Below, piece by piece: positions 1-7,358 of a DNA stretch of 64,000 nucleotides. The DNA is taken from contig NZ_JAHZPU010000001.1 of the NCBI RefSeq assembly GCF_019929575.1, forward strand, positions 124,001 through 188,000, given 5' to 3'. The notes beneath the pieces were generated by a model. That model saw nothing but the letters and a program-made list of their open reading frames with translations. It did not search any database and was not told where the DNA came from. The translations under genes and the position numbers were made by a program. The DNA is from Streptococcus infantis (GTDB taxonomy: Bacteria > Bacillota > Bacilli > Lactobacillales > Streptococcaceae). Every line of letters starts with the position of its first letter. Positions within the stretch are counted from its first letter, which is position 1.

Positions 1-202
1 TAGCTTGTTCGAGCGCCGTAGCTTGTTCAGCTTCCCATTTTGACCGTTCAGCAGCCAACATTTTTCCGATTTCTGCGCGAGTGAATGTACGTTCGTGCTT
101 CTCGCTACCTGCATTTGATTCTGTTTCCACTTTTTTCTCATTCTGAGTGTCGACAGTCTCAGTTGATTCAGTAGATACAGTTCCGTTGATTTCTTCTGAC
201 AT
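1..202 (-). CDS. Phage capsid scaffold protein (DUF4355-like), partial
   Basis: The reading frame starts at ATG 202-200 and runs leftward off the window, so only the first 67 codons are visible. The product begins MSEEINGTVSTE and is acidic and rich in Ser, Thr, Glu and Lys, with a charged helical stretch (FTREEIGKMLAAERSKWE type, seen here as FTRAEIGKMLAAERSKW). This is the usual N-terminus of DUF4355 scaffold proteins that sit after the MuF head gene in streptococcal siphophages. A strong ribosome site (GGAGGAC) lies at 208-214. The 205-265 leader can form an imperfect hairpin. It would help assemble the procapsid before the major capsid gene, which is presumably further left. Confidence 0.75.
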   Translation of the reverse strand, partial: MSEEINGTVSTESTETVDTQNEKKVETESNAGSEKHERTFTRAEIGKMLAAERSKWEAEQATALEQA

Positions 203-303
203 AATTGTCCTCCAGCGATTACGTCGCCACTCGATAATCTCGCTTTACGCCCGGCGGCGAAACAATACAGCTTTTATTGTCATCGGTACAGTTTGGACAA
301 TAT

Positions 304-330
304 AAAAACCGTACGGGGTTCCATACGGTT
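304..330 (-). terminator. Rho-independent terminator before the scaffold gene
   Basis: On the minus strand ACCGTATGG pairs with CCGTACGGT (one wobble) around a short loop and is followed by TTTTTAT. It lies between the 48-codon membrane gene and the scaffold gene, so the late transcript meets a second terminator here. Confidence 0.7.
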
Positions 331-339
331 TATAGCAGT

Positions 340-486
340 CTATTCCTGCAAGTCAAGATTCTGGATCACCTGCTTTCTATTTTTGAACTCTTTGTTTAAG
401 TTTTTAATAAACAAAAAGATAAAAGATATTAGCAGTAGGAATATCAGCCACCCAAAAGCGATTGTTACCCATTCCCAAATAAACAT
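340..486 (-). CDS. Small membrane protein, prophage
   Basis: A 48-residue ORF with ATG at 486-484 and an AAAGGAG ribosome site just upstream. It begins MFIWEWVTIAFGW and has one long hydrophobic segment (about residues 5-27), then a short basic, polar tail (about 28-48). No family is recognised. It lies with the 57-codon gene between two rho-independent terminators, immediately after the MuF head gene. The N-terminal anchor with a charged tail would fit a small inner-membrane protein such as an exclusion or immunity factor, but that is inference from position and topology only. Confidence 0.6.
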   Translation of the reverse strand: MFIWEWVTIAFGWLIFLLLISFIFLFIKNLNKEFKNRKQVIQNLDLQE

Positions 487-510
487 ATTTTACTCCTTTC
501 TAAGTTACAA

Positions 511-684
511 TTAATCAACTTCATACGATAATGAAGAAATGTCGGTTAATATTTTAGGTAGTAACTCAATCGCAGTGAATGTATCCGTTCCATAAATTTT
601 TAACTCTAATTTCACTGTTGCTGATTCAATTTCGCCTGTTCCTAAAAATTCTACGTTAGTTATCCTAATTTTTGCTGTATCCAT
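511..684 (-). CDS. Small phage protein of unknown function, next to MuF gene
   Basis: A 57-residue ORF, ATG at 684-682, with an AAAGGATTG ribosome site. It begins MDTAKIRITNVEFLG, has alternating hydrophobic residues suggesting beta strands, and is acidic at its C-terminus (SSLSYEVD). It is the first gene after the structured RNA and terminator that follow the MuF gene. No family recognised. If the MuF C-terminus is a toxin domain, this gene or the membrane gene after it sits where an immunity protein is often found; nothing in its own sequence proves that. Confidence 0.6.
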   Translation of the reverse strand: MDTAKIRITNVEFLGTGEIESATVKLELKIYGTDTFTAIELLPKILTDISSLSYEVD

Positions 685-705
685 TTTCAATCCTTTCTGA
701 GCACG

Positions 706-735
706 AAAAAAGCGCCTAGATTACTATCTAAGCGC
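706..735 (-). terminator. Terminator after MuF gene
   Basis: Minus-strand stem GCGCTTAGAT / ATCTAGGCGC (10 bp, one G-T wobble), loop AGTA, followed by six T residues. Typical rho-independent terminator, conditional on the competing hairpin at 724-742. Confidence 0.85.
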
Positions 736-825
736 AAGATAGGCGGGACCGCCGAATGTCGCCCGCATTTCTCGACCCACTAGCTAAGTGGCGCGTTGGA
801 GGCGGATACTTTTCAACCTCTATCT
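706..825 (-). promoter_or_regulatory. Structured RNA with competing terminator and anti-terminator
   Basis: Read on the minus strand, about 85 nt of GC-rich sequence form two hairpins (CCACT/AGTGG at 777-791; GCGGG/CCCGC at 743-766), followed by CTATCT/AGATAG (724-742). The right half of that last stem is also needed by the terminator stem at 712-735. The two folds cannot coexist. This is the arrangement of an attenuator or riboswitch-like element. It sits in the late operon between the MuF gene and the small genes before scaffold. No known Rfam class was recognised by eye. Confidence 0.6.
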
Positions 826-839
826 CTACTCTAAGTATA

Positions 840-2243
840 TCACATATCATCTTTAGAGTAAAGTATCTTTTGCTCACGTTTCAATTTATTTAATTTTTGT
901 TTTTTAATTTTGTGATAGTGGATGATGTAGTTACCATCATCCTTTTGTATAAGAGCCGCTTCCATTAGATATTTCAAACGTTCAGGGACTTTTTTATAGA
1001 GTAATATTGAATTGTTATGATGACCAGAATTATCTGCGGCATAATCTGGATTAGCAACCAATTCTTGCAACAATAGCATTTGTTCCAATGGGAATTCTGT
1101 GCCATGTTTTTCTAAGATTTTCGCTAAATCCTTACCAGTCACATGTATACGTTTTAGTAACTCTTCAGTCCCTTTCACACTTGGCAACTGTCCAATTGTA
1201 TAGCTCTCTGCAAGACTTCGTTCAATACTCTTGTAAGGTAAGTTCCCTTTTGATATATCATCCCACAAATTAGCAAGATCATCTCTTAACTTCTCAAAGT
1301 CATTATCATGAACTTTAATATCACCATTTAGTTCCTCTTCGTCTGGCATCACACCCGACCTACAGCCGAAATGAAAAGGCGGAGCATTTACCCCTATCTG
1401 CATTTCGTCAATCAAATATCGTTTATTTTCCGCATGAATTCTTTTACAAATTTCAGTCGTTCGATTATCCAGATGAACCAGTATACGATAATATTTCAGC
1501 CCTGCATCCTTGTAGCGTTGGATAGCGGAGCGATTAACAATCATCGTTCCATCTGTCCTGACGAGTGTCTCGGCTCTGCTGTTGGCTACTTTGTATTTTT
1601 GTGCTAGGTCTCTAGCCATTGTTCTAGGGTGATCCCCACGGACAAAACCAGTCTTTAAAACTTTTTTCAAATCCTTGACAAGATTGTCTGTATTGCCCCA
1701 CAATTGCTGACTGTAGTTGTAGCCGTTGAACGGAGTTTTCACCAATTCTTTTAGTGCTGGTTCGTTGATTGCACCAGTACGACCACCCATAGCCTTTTTA
1801 TAGCCCATGAGAGCCATTTTTTGCAAATAAATTTCAAACTTATCAGCAATAAGACCTCTTGCTACACCTGCACGAAAAAGCATATCTAACTGCAAAGCAT
1901 CTAACCTCGTTGCCCTAGATGATGCATATTGTTCATTCAACCTTTTGAGCAATTCTGGGTCTTTCTCGGATTGCTCACGATACTTTCTTGCGTTCTCCCG
2001 ATAATTTGACAGGTCCGTACCTTTCAAACGCTGGATAGCCTCTTGATAGCTTATGCGACCATTCTCTGAATACTTGCTAACAAAATCATAAAAATCTTTT
2101 TGCATTTCATTAGCTTGCTCTTGATAGACTTTGTTTAGCTCAGCAAAAAAATCAATATCTTTTCTGTCTAGATAACGAAAAATCTCATCTGAGCGACCTG
2201 ACCAATAATCAAGATGGTTTTGATTCAGCTTCTTGTTCATCAT
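840..2243 (-). CDS. MuF/SPP1 gp7-type minor head protein with likely nuclease C-terminus
   Basis: About 467 residues. The N-terminal two thirds is the SPP1 gp7/MuF head-morphogenesis fold, with the family's typical NRSAIQRYKDAG..YRILVHLDNRTTEICKR stretch (split here for length) and a C..PPFHFGCRS motif near residues 290-305. Such proteins bind the portal and are packaged with DNA. The last ~100 residues (from about HVTGKDLAKILEKH to the end) have the pattern NPDY...NSILLYKK...IIHYHKIKK seen in PBECR-type nuclease toxin domains of polymorphic MuF proteins; this match is by eye. The ATG at 2243 is preferred because GAGGTGG lies 7 nt upstream; the frame also has an ATG at 2255. It overlaps the portal gene's 3' end. 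Confidence 0.8.
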   Translation of the reverse strand: MMNKKLNQNHLDYWSGRSDEIFRYLDRKDIDFFAELNKVYQEQANEMQKDFYDFVSKYSENGRISYQEAIQRLKGTDLSNYRENARKYREQSEKDPELLKRLNEQYASSRATRLDALQLDMLFRAGVARGLIADKFEIYLQKMALMGYKKAMGGRTGAINEPALKELVKTPFNGYNYSQQLWGNTDNLVKDLKKVLKTGFVRGDHPRTMARDLAQKYKVANSRAETLVRTDGTMIVNRSAIQRYKDAGLKYYRILVHLDNRTTEICKRIHAENKRYLIDEMQIGVNAPPFHFGCRSGVMPDEEELNGDIKVHDNDFEKLRDDLANLWDDISKGNLPYKSIERSLAESYTIGQLPSVKGTEELLKRIHVTGKDLAKILEKHGTEFPLEQMLLLQELVANPDYAADNSGHHNNSILLYKKVPERLKYLMEAALIQKDDGNYIIHYHKIKKQKLNKLKREQKILYSKDDM

Positions 2244-3738
2244 CGACCACCTCATTTACTGGCTCTAGTCGCGGTTCTGGCTGTTCTAAGACTTCTTGCT
2301 CTTTCAATCGTTCCATCTCATCTGCAGCATCCACACCCGTGACTTGATTCAGCAATTCAAAAATTGTCTGATCGCTGACAATACCGTACAATGATTTAAT
2401 CATCTCAACGATTTCTTTTTCGTTTTGCGGAACGTTCGGGCTAAAGACTACAGATGTCTCATTGATTAACTCATAAGCTGTGTTTTCGTTACCTTGAATC
2501 TTCCAGATATTTACTGCTAAACGCAAGCGACGCATAAGACCGGCTTCAAACAGATCTTCTTGTTGCTCTCTGTAGTTGTCGCTAGCCATGAGCTTGTACT
2601 TCATTGACTCGCCTGATTGCGTACCAGCGAAGTTGTTGTCAAGTGTATCTGGAGTGAAAGTAAAACGCAAAATATCATTGACTAAGCGTTGCTTGTATGC
2701 CTCTGCGCCTGCACTATCATACGACTTAATCAAATAGCTAGCGTCTGGATTCGCTCCGCCCGGATTCGGGTTATCATCCAAGATGAGAACTTGTGCTTTC
2801 TTGTAAGCTTGCGACACATAGAGTCGACCATTTGGATTGATTCGTCCGTCTTCCAAAAAGTCATTTTCTTCTGCTCCTGTGTACGGATTTCCTTTAATCA
2901 TCAAGATGGCATCGTTGCTATTTTGCTGAAAATTAGCAAGTTCAGACTGTGATAAGTCGTAAGCATCTATGTTATCCAAAACCGACTCATAAGAGCCTAA
3001 GCGGTCCTCGTTGTTGCTGTACTCGTTAACCGGAACAGCCTTAAAATAGTGCTCTTGCTCGTCCTTGAGAGCCATTTTATCGCTATCTGTGGACTTCCAC
3101 TCATAACTATAGATACGATCTGCAGTATAGACTTTGATAATCGTCTTACGCTTGCTGTCACCATAATCTACATCGTAGTAGTTTACGGCCATAAGCGAGT
3201 TTTGCTCGTAAGTATCGTCATAAATGACAAAAGTCTGCTCTGGACTAAGTTTATACAACTTGACCCAAGCCTTGCTATCGCGCTCTGTGACTGTCAAAAG
3301 TTCGTAAGCACGTCCATACACACACAAATCTTTTTTGATGGAGGAATTGTGCTTTTTCTCGTTATTTTTGGCAGAAAAGGCTTTGATATTGTCAAGGATT
3401 GTTTTATTTTCATTTTTGTATTCAACCGGATTCCCTAGCATGTAACCTTGCTCGAAAATGGTGATGTACTTGGCAAAGTCACTAGAAATACGATTATCTG
3501 CCGCAGTTTCGTCAGTTTTAGCAGGTCGATACTTGATATTATTATCACCTTTGTAGTACCGCTTCAACTCTTTTAATCGTGGTTGTTGCTCTGCTTTATG
3601 ACGATTTACATAGCGTTTTAACTGCTCAATCCAATTGTCAGAGCCATATTCGATAACTTCAAAATCTTCAAGCATCATCATAAAATGCTCGTTTGATCTA
3701 CTGTCAAAGCGAGTACCATTTAAAAATTTAACTTCCAA
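2209..3738 (-). CDS. Phage portal protein, SPP1 gp6 type
   Basis: 509 residues, the usual length for SPP1-type portals. Features include the early region LKRYYKGDNNI (binding of tail/head partners), the central fold with YGRAYELL and QSELANFQQNSN, and the FTPDTLDNNFAGTQSG segment characteristic of this family, then an acidic Glu-rich tail (about residues 470-509). The portal forms the dodecameric ring at one capsid vertex through which TerL pumps DNA. It follows terL with only 2 bp between the genes and its 3' end overlaps the MuF start, so the three are translationally linked. Confidence 0.93.
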   Translation of the reverse strand: MEVKFLNGTRFDSRSNEHFMMMLEDFEVIEYGSDNWIEQLKRYVNRHKAEQQPRLKELKRYYKGDNNIKYRPAKTDETAADNRISSDFAKYITIFEQGYMLGNPVEYKNENKTILDNIKAFSAKNNEKKHNSSIKKDLCVYGRAYELLTVTERDSKAWVKLYKLSPEQTFVIYDDTYEQNSLMAVNYYDVDYGDSKRKTIIKVYTADRIYSYEWKSTDSDKMALKDEQEHYFKAVPVNEYSNNEDRLGSYESVLDNIDAYDLSQSELANFQQNSNDAILMIKGNPYTGAEENDFLEDGRINPNGRLYVSQAYKKAQVLILDDNPNPGGANPDASYLIKSYDSAGAEAYKQRLVNDILRFTFTPDTLDNNFAGTQSGESMKYKLMASDNYREQQEDLFEAGLMRRLRLAVNIWKIQGNENTAYELINETSVVFSPNVPQNEKEIVEMIKSLYGIVSDQTIFELLNQVTGVDAADEMERLKEQEVLEQPEPRLEPVNEVVDDEQEAESKPS

Positions 3739-3740
3739 TT

Positions 3741-5048
3741 TTACCTCCTAAAATAATAAGATGCATTTTTCATGCGGTCTTGTGTTGATTTTCTTTCGAT
3801 GTGATATTTTTCCAAAGCATATCGAATCGCATCAATTACGTGGTTATTCGCATCAATTGGCTCATTCAACCAATTGCCGTCTTTATCTTGCTTGTAGATG
3901 TACGTATCAAACTCTTCTATCGTCTTTTCACAAGACGGGTGGATATAGATTTTAAACTGCTTCATAAAGTCTATGCCAGCGTTAATCGAACCTTTACCTT
4001 TTACGGAGGCTTGTATTCTTCTAACGCCCTTAGACCTCAATTCCGCTATTAAGCGTTGTTCTGCGCTATCTGCTGTGATTTCAGCATTTAGCATGTCGCT
4101 CTTAGCAATCATCTGATAAATATCTTCAGTGGTCATAGCATGCTCGTAATACTCTGCATATATCCACAGCTCCTTTTTGTCCAAATCAACAGCCAGACGC
4201 GGAAAAGTAGTGGGGTCGTGTGTAAAACCAAAGTCAAGACCTGCAGTTGTTTCTCCCACTCGTTTGATTGTGTCCTGTATATCAAAATCTCGGACGCTGT
4301 AATTCTCGAATACCAGTCCCTCAGCCACGCCCCACTCACCATCACAGACGATTCTAGCCCGTCTAGGGTTCGTTTGGTACAAATCCTCATATCGTTTGAT
4401 ATCGACTTCGTCCAGCCACTCGTTGCATCGATAGGTGGTCGTGAGCGATAACGTATCAGCCCGTCTCGTCTCTTTGTCAAAGAAGACACGTTTGAGCCAG
4501 TGCCTTTCATTCCACGGGTTGAATGTGACTGTGATTTGTTTAAAGAAATCAGGTACATCTAAGCTACCACGGATAGACTCGACTACTGTACTGAACTTGT
4601 CTTCAGTTTCGATTTGGTACGCTTCCTCGAACCATGCCCAGCAAAGAATACCTACATCGACCGTGATAGATGTGATTTTCAACTCATCATCCAAACCACG
4701 AAAGAGAATCTTTTGACCTGTCTCTTTGACAGTTATTTCAGGCAATGACTCGTTGAATTTAAACTTATGAGCGACTTTCAGTTGGTTAGCTGCCCACTTG
4801 AAATCCGTGTAGGTCGATTGCTTGTTCGTGTTTGAGTATCTACGAATAACAAGTAAATTCGCCCAGGGATATTTCAAAATGCGAGTAACATAGTTCAAAG
4901 CAGTTGTCTTCGATTTCTTCGAACCACGAGATCCTTTTACAACTCGATAAAGATTTCTTGATCGCCAGAACTGACCGTATCCAGCTCCTACTGTCTTAGG
5001 TAGGTCTACAACAATATCATTCTGCTTAATCTGGTATGTCTGACTCAT
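3741..5048 (-). CDS. Terminase large subunit (PBSX-type)
   Basis: 435 residues from ATG 5048. A Walker A-like glycine/lysine loop (GSRGSKKSKT, about residues 39-48) and a hydrophobic strand ending in Glu-Glu (CWAWFEEAY, about 136-144) mark the packaging ATPase. The C-terminal nuclease begins with GLDFGFTHDPTT (about residue 265) and continues through DSAEQRLIAEL. It cuts concatemeric DNA and drives it into the procapsid. The terS stop lies inside its first codons (22-bp overlap). A TTG at 5054 is also in frame but ATG is the better start. Confidence 0.94.
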   Translation of the reverse strand: MSQTYQIKQNDIVVDLPKTVGAGYGQFWRSRNLYRVVKGSRGSKKSKTTALNYVTRILKYPWANLLVIRRYSNTNKQSTYTDFKWAANQLKVAHKFKFNESLPEITVKETGQKILFRGLDDELKITSITVDVGILCWAWFEEAYQIETEDKFSTVVESIRGSLDVPDFFKQITVTFNPWNERHWLKRVFFDKETRRADTLSLTTTYRCNEWLDEVDIKRYEDLYQTNPRRARIVCDGEWGVAEGLVFENYSVRDFDIQDTIKRVGETTAGLDFGFTHDPTTFPRLAVDLDKKELWIYAEYYEHAMTTEDIYQMIAKSDMLNAEITADSAEQRLIAELRSKGVRRIQASVKGKGSINAGIDFMKQFKIYIHPSCEKTIEEFDTYIYKQDKDGNWLNEPIDANNHVIDAIRYALEKYHIERKSTQDRMKNASYYFRR

Positions 5049-5457
5049 TCGCAAACACCACCGTTCCAGTTACATCAGCTTCAACCTTATCCGTCCAAAG
5101 TCTATGACGTTTGCCAAGAAGTTCAGCTGCCTTGATTCTATCTTTCGCACCGACATCGATATCGATAACCTGTTGGCCAAGTTCACCGATACTGCATAGA
5201 GTCTGTTCTTGCGTTTCTCCTCGCATGACTGAAGTTAGGTAAGTGAGTACCTCTTCCTGTGTTGCAATCTTCTCAGACGCAAGCTGAGCCAGTCTTTCGT
5301 CGATATAAGATTTGATTGTAGTATTTTGTAGTAACTTAGATGCGTTTGTATTAGCGTATTTAGAGCTATACCCTGCCTTAATAGCTGCATCTGTCGCATT
5401 TCCACTGATGATGTACTCATCAGCAAATCTCTGTTGTTTTAAAGTTAGTTTTGCGAT
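5026..5457 (-). CDS. Terminase small subunit, apparent ATC start
   Basis: The open frame gives IAKLTLKQQRFADEYIISG and continues for 143 codons through a helix-turn-helix (NATDAAIKAGYSSKYA, about residues 20-35) to a Glu/Asp-rich C-terminus overlapping terL. This is the DNA-recognition subunit of the packaging motor. Homologues start MAKLTLKQQ. Here no ATG, GTG or TTG exists in frame before the conserved region: a TGA lies three codons upstream, and the codon at the expected start (5455-5457) reads ATC. A near-perfect Shine-Dalgarno GGAGGTGAT ends 5 nt before it. Either AUC initiates at low level, or a G-to-C change has damaged the start. An internal ATG at 5226 would lose the DNA-binding region. 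Confidence 0.85.
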   Translation of the reverse strand: MAKLTLKQQRFADEYIISGNATDAAIKAGYSSKYANTNASKLLQNTTIKSYIDERLAQLASEKIATQEEVLTYLTSVMRGETQEQTLCSIGELGQQVIDIDVGAKDRIKAAELLGKRHRLWTDKVEADVTGTVVFANESDIPD

Positions 5458-5526
5458 TTTCCATCACCTCCATTTTTTTACAACACAAAAAGCCACACGC
5501 TTGTGTGACTTAATGAAGACCTCTCA

Positions 5527-5604
5527 TAAGAACAGCAGGAATCGAACCCGCGTACGTTTCAGACCCTTTATGGTCATATCGCTCCCCCACTGAGCTATGT
5601 CCTT
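5527..5604 (-). tRNA. tRNA-like gene with abnormal anticodon arm
   Basis: Minus strand. Acceptor AAGGACA pairs with TGTTCTT, D stem GCTC/GAGC with loop containing the GG pair, T arm GCGGG-TTCGATT-CCTGC. The anticodon region is odd: the only good stem is GACC/GGTC closing a 6-nt loop ATAAAG (or 8 nt if the last pair opens), and there are about six more bases than normal between D and T arms. No confident anticodon can be given. No CCA is encoded. It could be a decayed tRNA or a noncanonical one. Confidence 0.55.
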
Positions 5605-5676
5605 ACTGCAAGGCGACTACTGACCTTGCAAACTGATAGATATTATATTTGTTTTTTTATTTTTTGTAGTCTTTTA

Positions 5677-5751
5677 AAACCTCTAGCGGAATCAAACCGC
5701 CTAGCTTATAACTTACCTAGGATATAAGTAACTACGCAATCATGCGAGGTC
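5677..5751 (-). tRNA. tRNA-Arg-like (anticodon CCT)
   Basis: Minus strand, 75 nt. Acceptor GACCTCG/AGAGGTT (6 of 7 pairs), T arm GGCGG-TTTGATT-CCGCT, anticodon stem CTTAT/GTAAG with a 7-nt loop ATCCTAG giving CCT (reads AGG, a rare codon in streptococci). The D arm is weak (TGAT/GTTA). No encoded CCA. It is the most normal of the three elements here. Confidence 0.55.
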
Positions 5752-5781
5752 CAGTCGCTACTGCGACTATTTTTAAGTTAA

Positions 5782-5857
5782 TGGCGGTGTTCGGAGTCGA
5801 ACCGAATAAAAGAAGTTTATTAAAACTAGGAGACAAAACCACTTACCCATCACCGCC
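5782..5857 (-). tRNA. tRNA-like gene, anticodon uncertain
   Basis: Minus strand, 76 nt. Acceptor GGCGGTG/CACCGCC is perfect, T arm TTCGG-TTCGACT-CCGAA is perfect, and the D loop has the conserved GG. The anticodon stem pairs AGTT with AACT around a 6-nt loop TTAATA (or 8 nt if the top pair opens), so a standard 7-nt loop cannot be drawn. No encoded CCA. Automatic finders may call it undetermined or pseudo. Confidence 0.6.
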
Positions 5858-5947
5858 TAAGAGAGGCCGTAGCCTCAAAAAAACAAAGGGGTCATCATTC
5901 CGCTTTACCGTACTTGCTGACAATACCATAATACCACTTAAAAACTA

Positions 5948-6373
5948 TCATTTACTCCCGTTATTATCAAAGATTTTTGAAAGATGACTTATCGCTTTAT
6001 CTCTTGCACGTTGAATTGTTGCGTTACTGCAATTCAACCTTCTTTGTATTTGTGACCAAGGCAGACCGTCAATATATAGTAATCGCATCACGATGTTCTC
6101 AATCGGTTCTTCTAACTCTTCAATTGCTCTGACAAGTTCCTCTTGTTCCTTGTACTCCTTCTCGATTTCTTGATAGAGTTCAGCTATGCGATCAATAGCC
6201 TTGATGTTCATTTCTTCGGTGCGATTATCATTGCTCTGAGATTTTGGCATACTGTCAAAAGTTTGGCCTTTCATGATGCCAGACCTTAGATTGATAATTT
6301 CACAATGTAGAGATTGTATTTTAACATTCTTAAATTTTAGTTTCTTGAGTTCTTTCTCAATAGATCTCTGCAC
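5948..6373 (-). CDS. ArpU-type late transcription regulator
   Basis: About 141 residues. A charged coiled-coil centre (AELYQEIEKEYKEQEELVRAIEELEE, positions about 75-100) precedes a sigma-70 region-4-like helix-turn-helix, with IVMRLLYIDGLPWSQIQRRL then NCSNATIQRARDKAI. ArpU/RinA-like proteins activate late packaging and structural genes, and this gene lies just upstream of that module. Start: GTG at 6373 is preferred because GGAGAGGGGTGAT precedes it; an ATG at 6400 in the same frame would overlap the upstream gene. It is the last protein gene before the tRNA cluster. Confidence 0.8.
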   Translation of the reverse strand: MQRSIEKELKKLKFKNVKIQSLHCEIINLRSGIMKGQTFDSMPKSQSNDNRTEEMNIKAIDRIAELYQEIEKEYKEQEELVRAIEELEEPIENIVMRLLYIDGLPWSQIQRRLNCSNATIQRARDKAISHLSKIFDNNGSK

Positions 6374-6377
6374 CCTA

Positions 6378-6611
6378 TCACCCCTCTCCAATAAACACAT
6401 TCATCGGCAAATTGAAATACGTTGCTACATCTTCGACATTATACATATCAGGCGCGGTTTTTAAATTCTCCCAATTTGAGATTGTTGCAGTTGAATAGCC
6501 TAGCTTATTCCCTAATTCTTTCAAAGTAATCTTATTGTCTTTTCGTTTTTGTCTTAGCATAAACGCAAAACTCTCACACTGTTTTCTTGTTAGTGGTTTT
6601 TCGTAATCCAT
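6378..6611 (-). CDS. XRE-family DNA-binding protein
   Basis: 77 residues from MDYEKPL. The helix-turn-helix is KRKDNKITLKELGNKLGYSTATISNWE, about residues 21-47. A GGGAGGAATAG ribosome site supports the ATG at 6611; the frame is open further upstream but would run into the YopX-like gene. It ends 4 bp before the ArpU-like gene and probably belongs to the same leftward early transcript. A small Cro-like repressor or activator role is likely; target unknown. Confidence 0.8.
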   Translation of the reverse strand: MDYEKPLTRKQCESFAFMLRQKRKDNKITLKELGNKLGYSTATISNWENLKTAPDMYNVEDVATYFNLPMNVFIGEG

Positions 6612-6612
6612 T

Positions 6613-7032
6613 CTATTCCTCCCAAATATTTCCAACGATTTGACTGTTTTTAAGCGTTTCTGGTTCAAATGGGCTTATCCTATCTGGGTCAGCAGCGTTG
6701 ATGCACTCTACATAAAAACCTAGTCCATCATACATAACACCTAGTGTTTGACATTCACCGCTGGATGTTTCAAGGTATCTGTAACTTCCGAATTTTACAA
6801 CCATTTTTATGCCTTGAATTTCAAGGATATCCCCCTCAAAGATTTCTTGACCATTCTTATCTTTCAGTCCTGTTGACTGCATGAGGGTCAATTCTGACTT
6901 TTCGAAAGGAATAGGAATTCCGTAGTCCGATGTTGGTTTCTCCATGTTGCAAATCAAGACGTTATCTGTGATAAAAAAATGTTCTACGAATTTCTTTTCT
7001 ACGTTATCCCACGCTCTAAATTTTGGTATCAT
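6613..7032 (-). CDS. YopX-like phage protein
   Basis: 139 residues starting MIPKFRAWD, the hallmark opening of YopX proteins, followed by the family's LMQSTGLKDKNGQEIFEGDIL motif (about residues 50-70) and GNIWE at the C-terminus. YopX proteins are beta-rich, common in early regions of Gram-positive phages, and have no established function. It overlaps the MazG-like gene by 4 bp. Confidence 0.88.
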   Translation of the reverse strand: MIPKFRAWDNVEKKFVEHFFITDNVLICNMEKPTSDYGIPIPFEKSELTLMQSTGLKDKNGQEIFEGDILEIQGIKMVVKFGSYRYLETSSGECQTLGVMYDGLGFYVECINAADPDRISPFEPETLKNSQIVGNIWEE

Positions 7033-7346
7033 CCCAAATCCTCCTCTTTGACAAATGAGCCGTTAACCATTTTACCTTTTCTGTTCTTGATTTCGTCATA
7101 AGCAAGCTGGAAGCACTCAGCAATAGACCAACCTTTCTGCTGACAGTAGATGGTCAGCACTACCAAAATATCTCCGACTGCATCTTTGCCCTCATCATCT
7201 CGTTTCTTGAGATGTGCCTGCGCCAGTTCTCCTGCCTCTTCAAATAACTTCAACGCTTGAGCCGTGCTATTGTCGGGGTTATCCAATCCTCGTTCTTTGG
7301 CCCAATTCTCTACATGATGCGCTAATAATTCCATGTTTGTTGTCAT
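7029..7346 (-). CDS. MazG-like nucleotide pyrophosphohydrolase
   Basis: 105 residues. The motif LFEEAGELAQA (about residues 31-41) followed by DAVGDILVVL (about 55-64) gives the EExxE and D residues that bind magnesium in all-alpha NTP pyrophosphohydrolases. Such enzymes hydrolyse (d)NTPs or related nucleotides to the monophosphate; in phages they may adjust nucleotide pools or blunt host alarmone signalling. It overlaps the YopX-like gene at its 3' end. Substrate cannot be told from sequence. Confidence 0.85.
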   Translation of the reverse strand: MTTNMELLAHHVENWAKERGLDNPDNSTAQALKLFEEAGELAQAHLKKRDDEGKDAVGDILVVLTIYCQQKGWSIAECFQLAYDEIKNRKGKMVNGSFVKEEDLG

Positions 7347-7358
7347 AACTTCCCTTTT

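Noticed and set aside
5235-5426. ORF within terS
   Set aside because: Shadow frame; the terS frame has the conserved family sequence.
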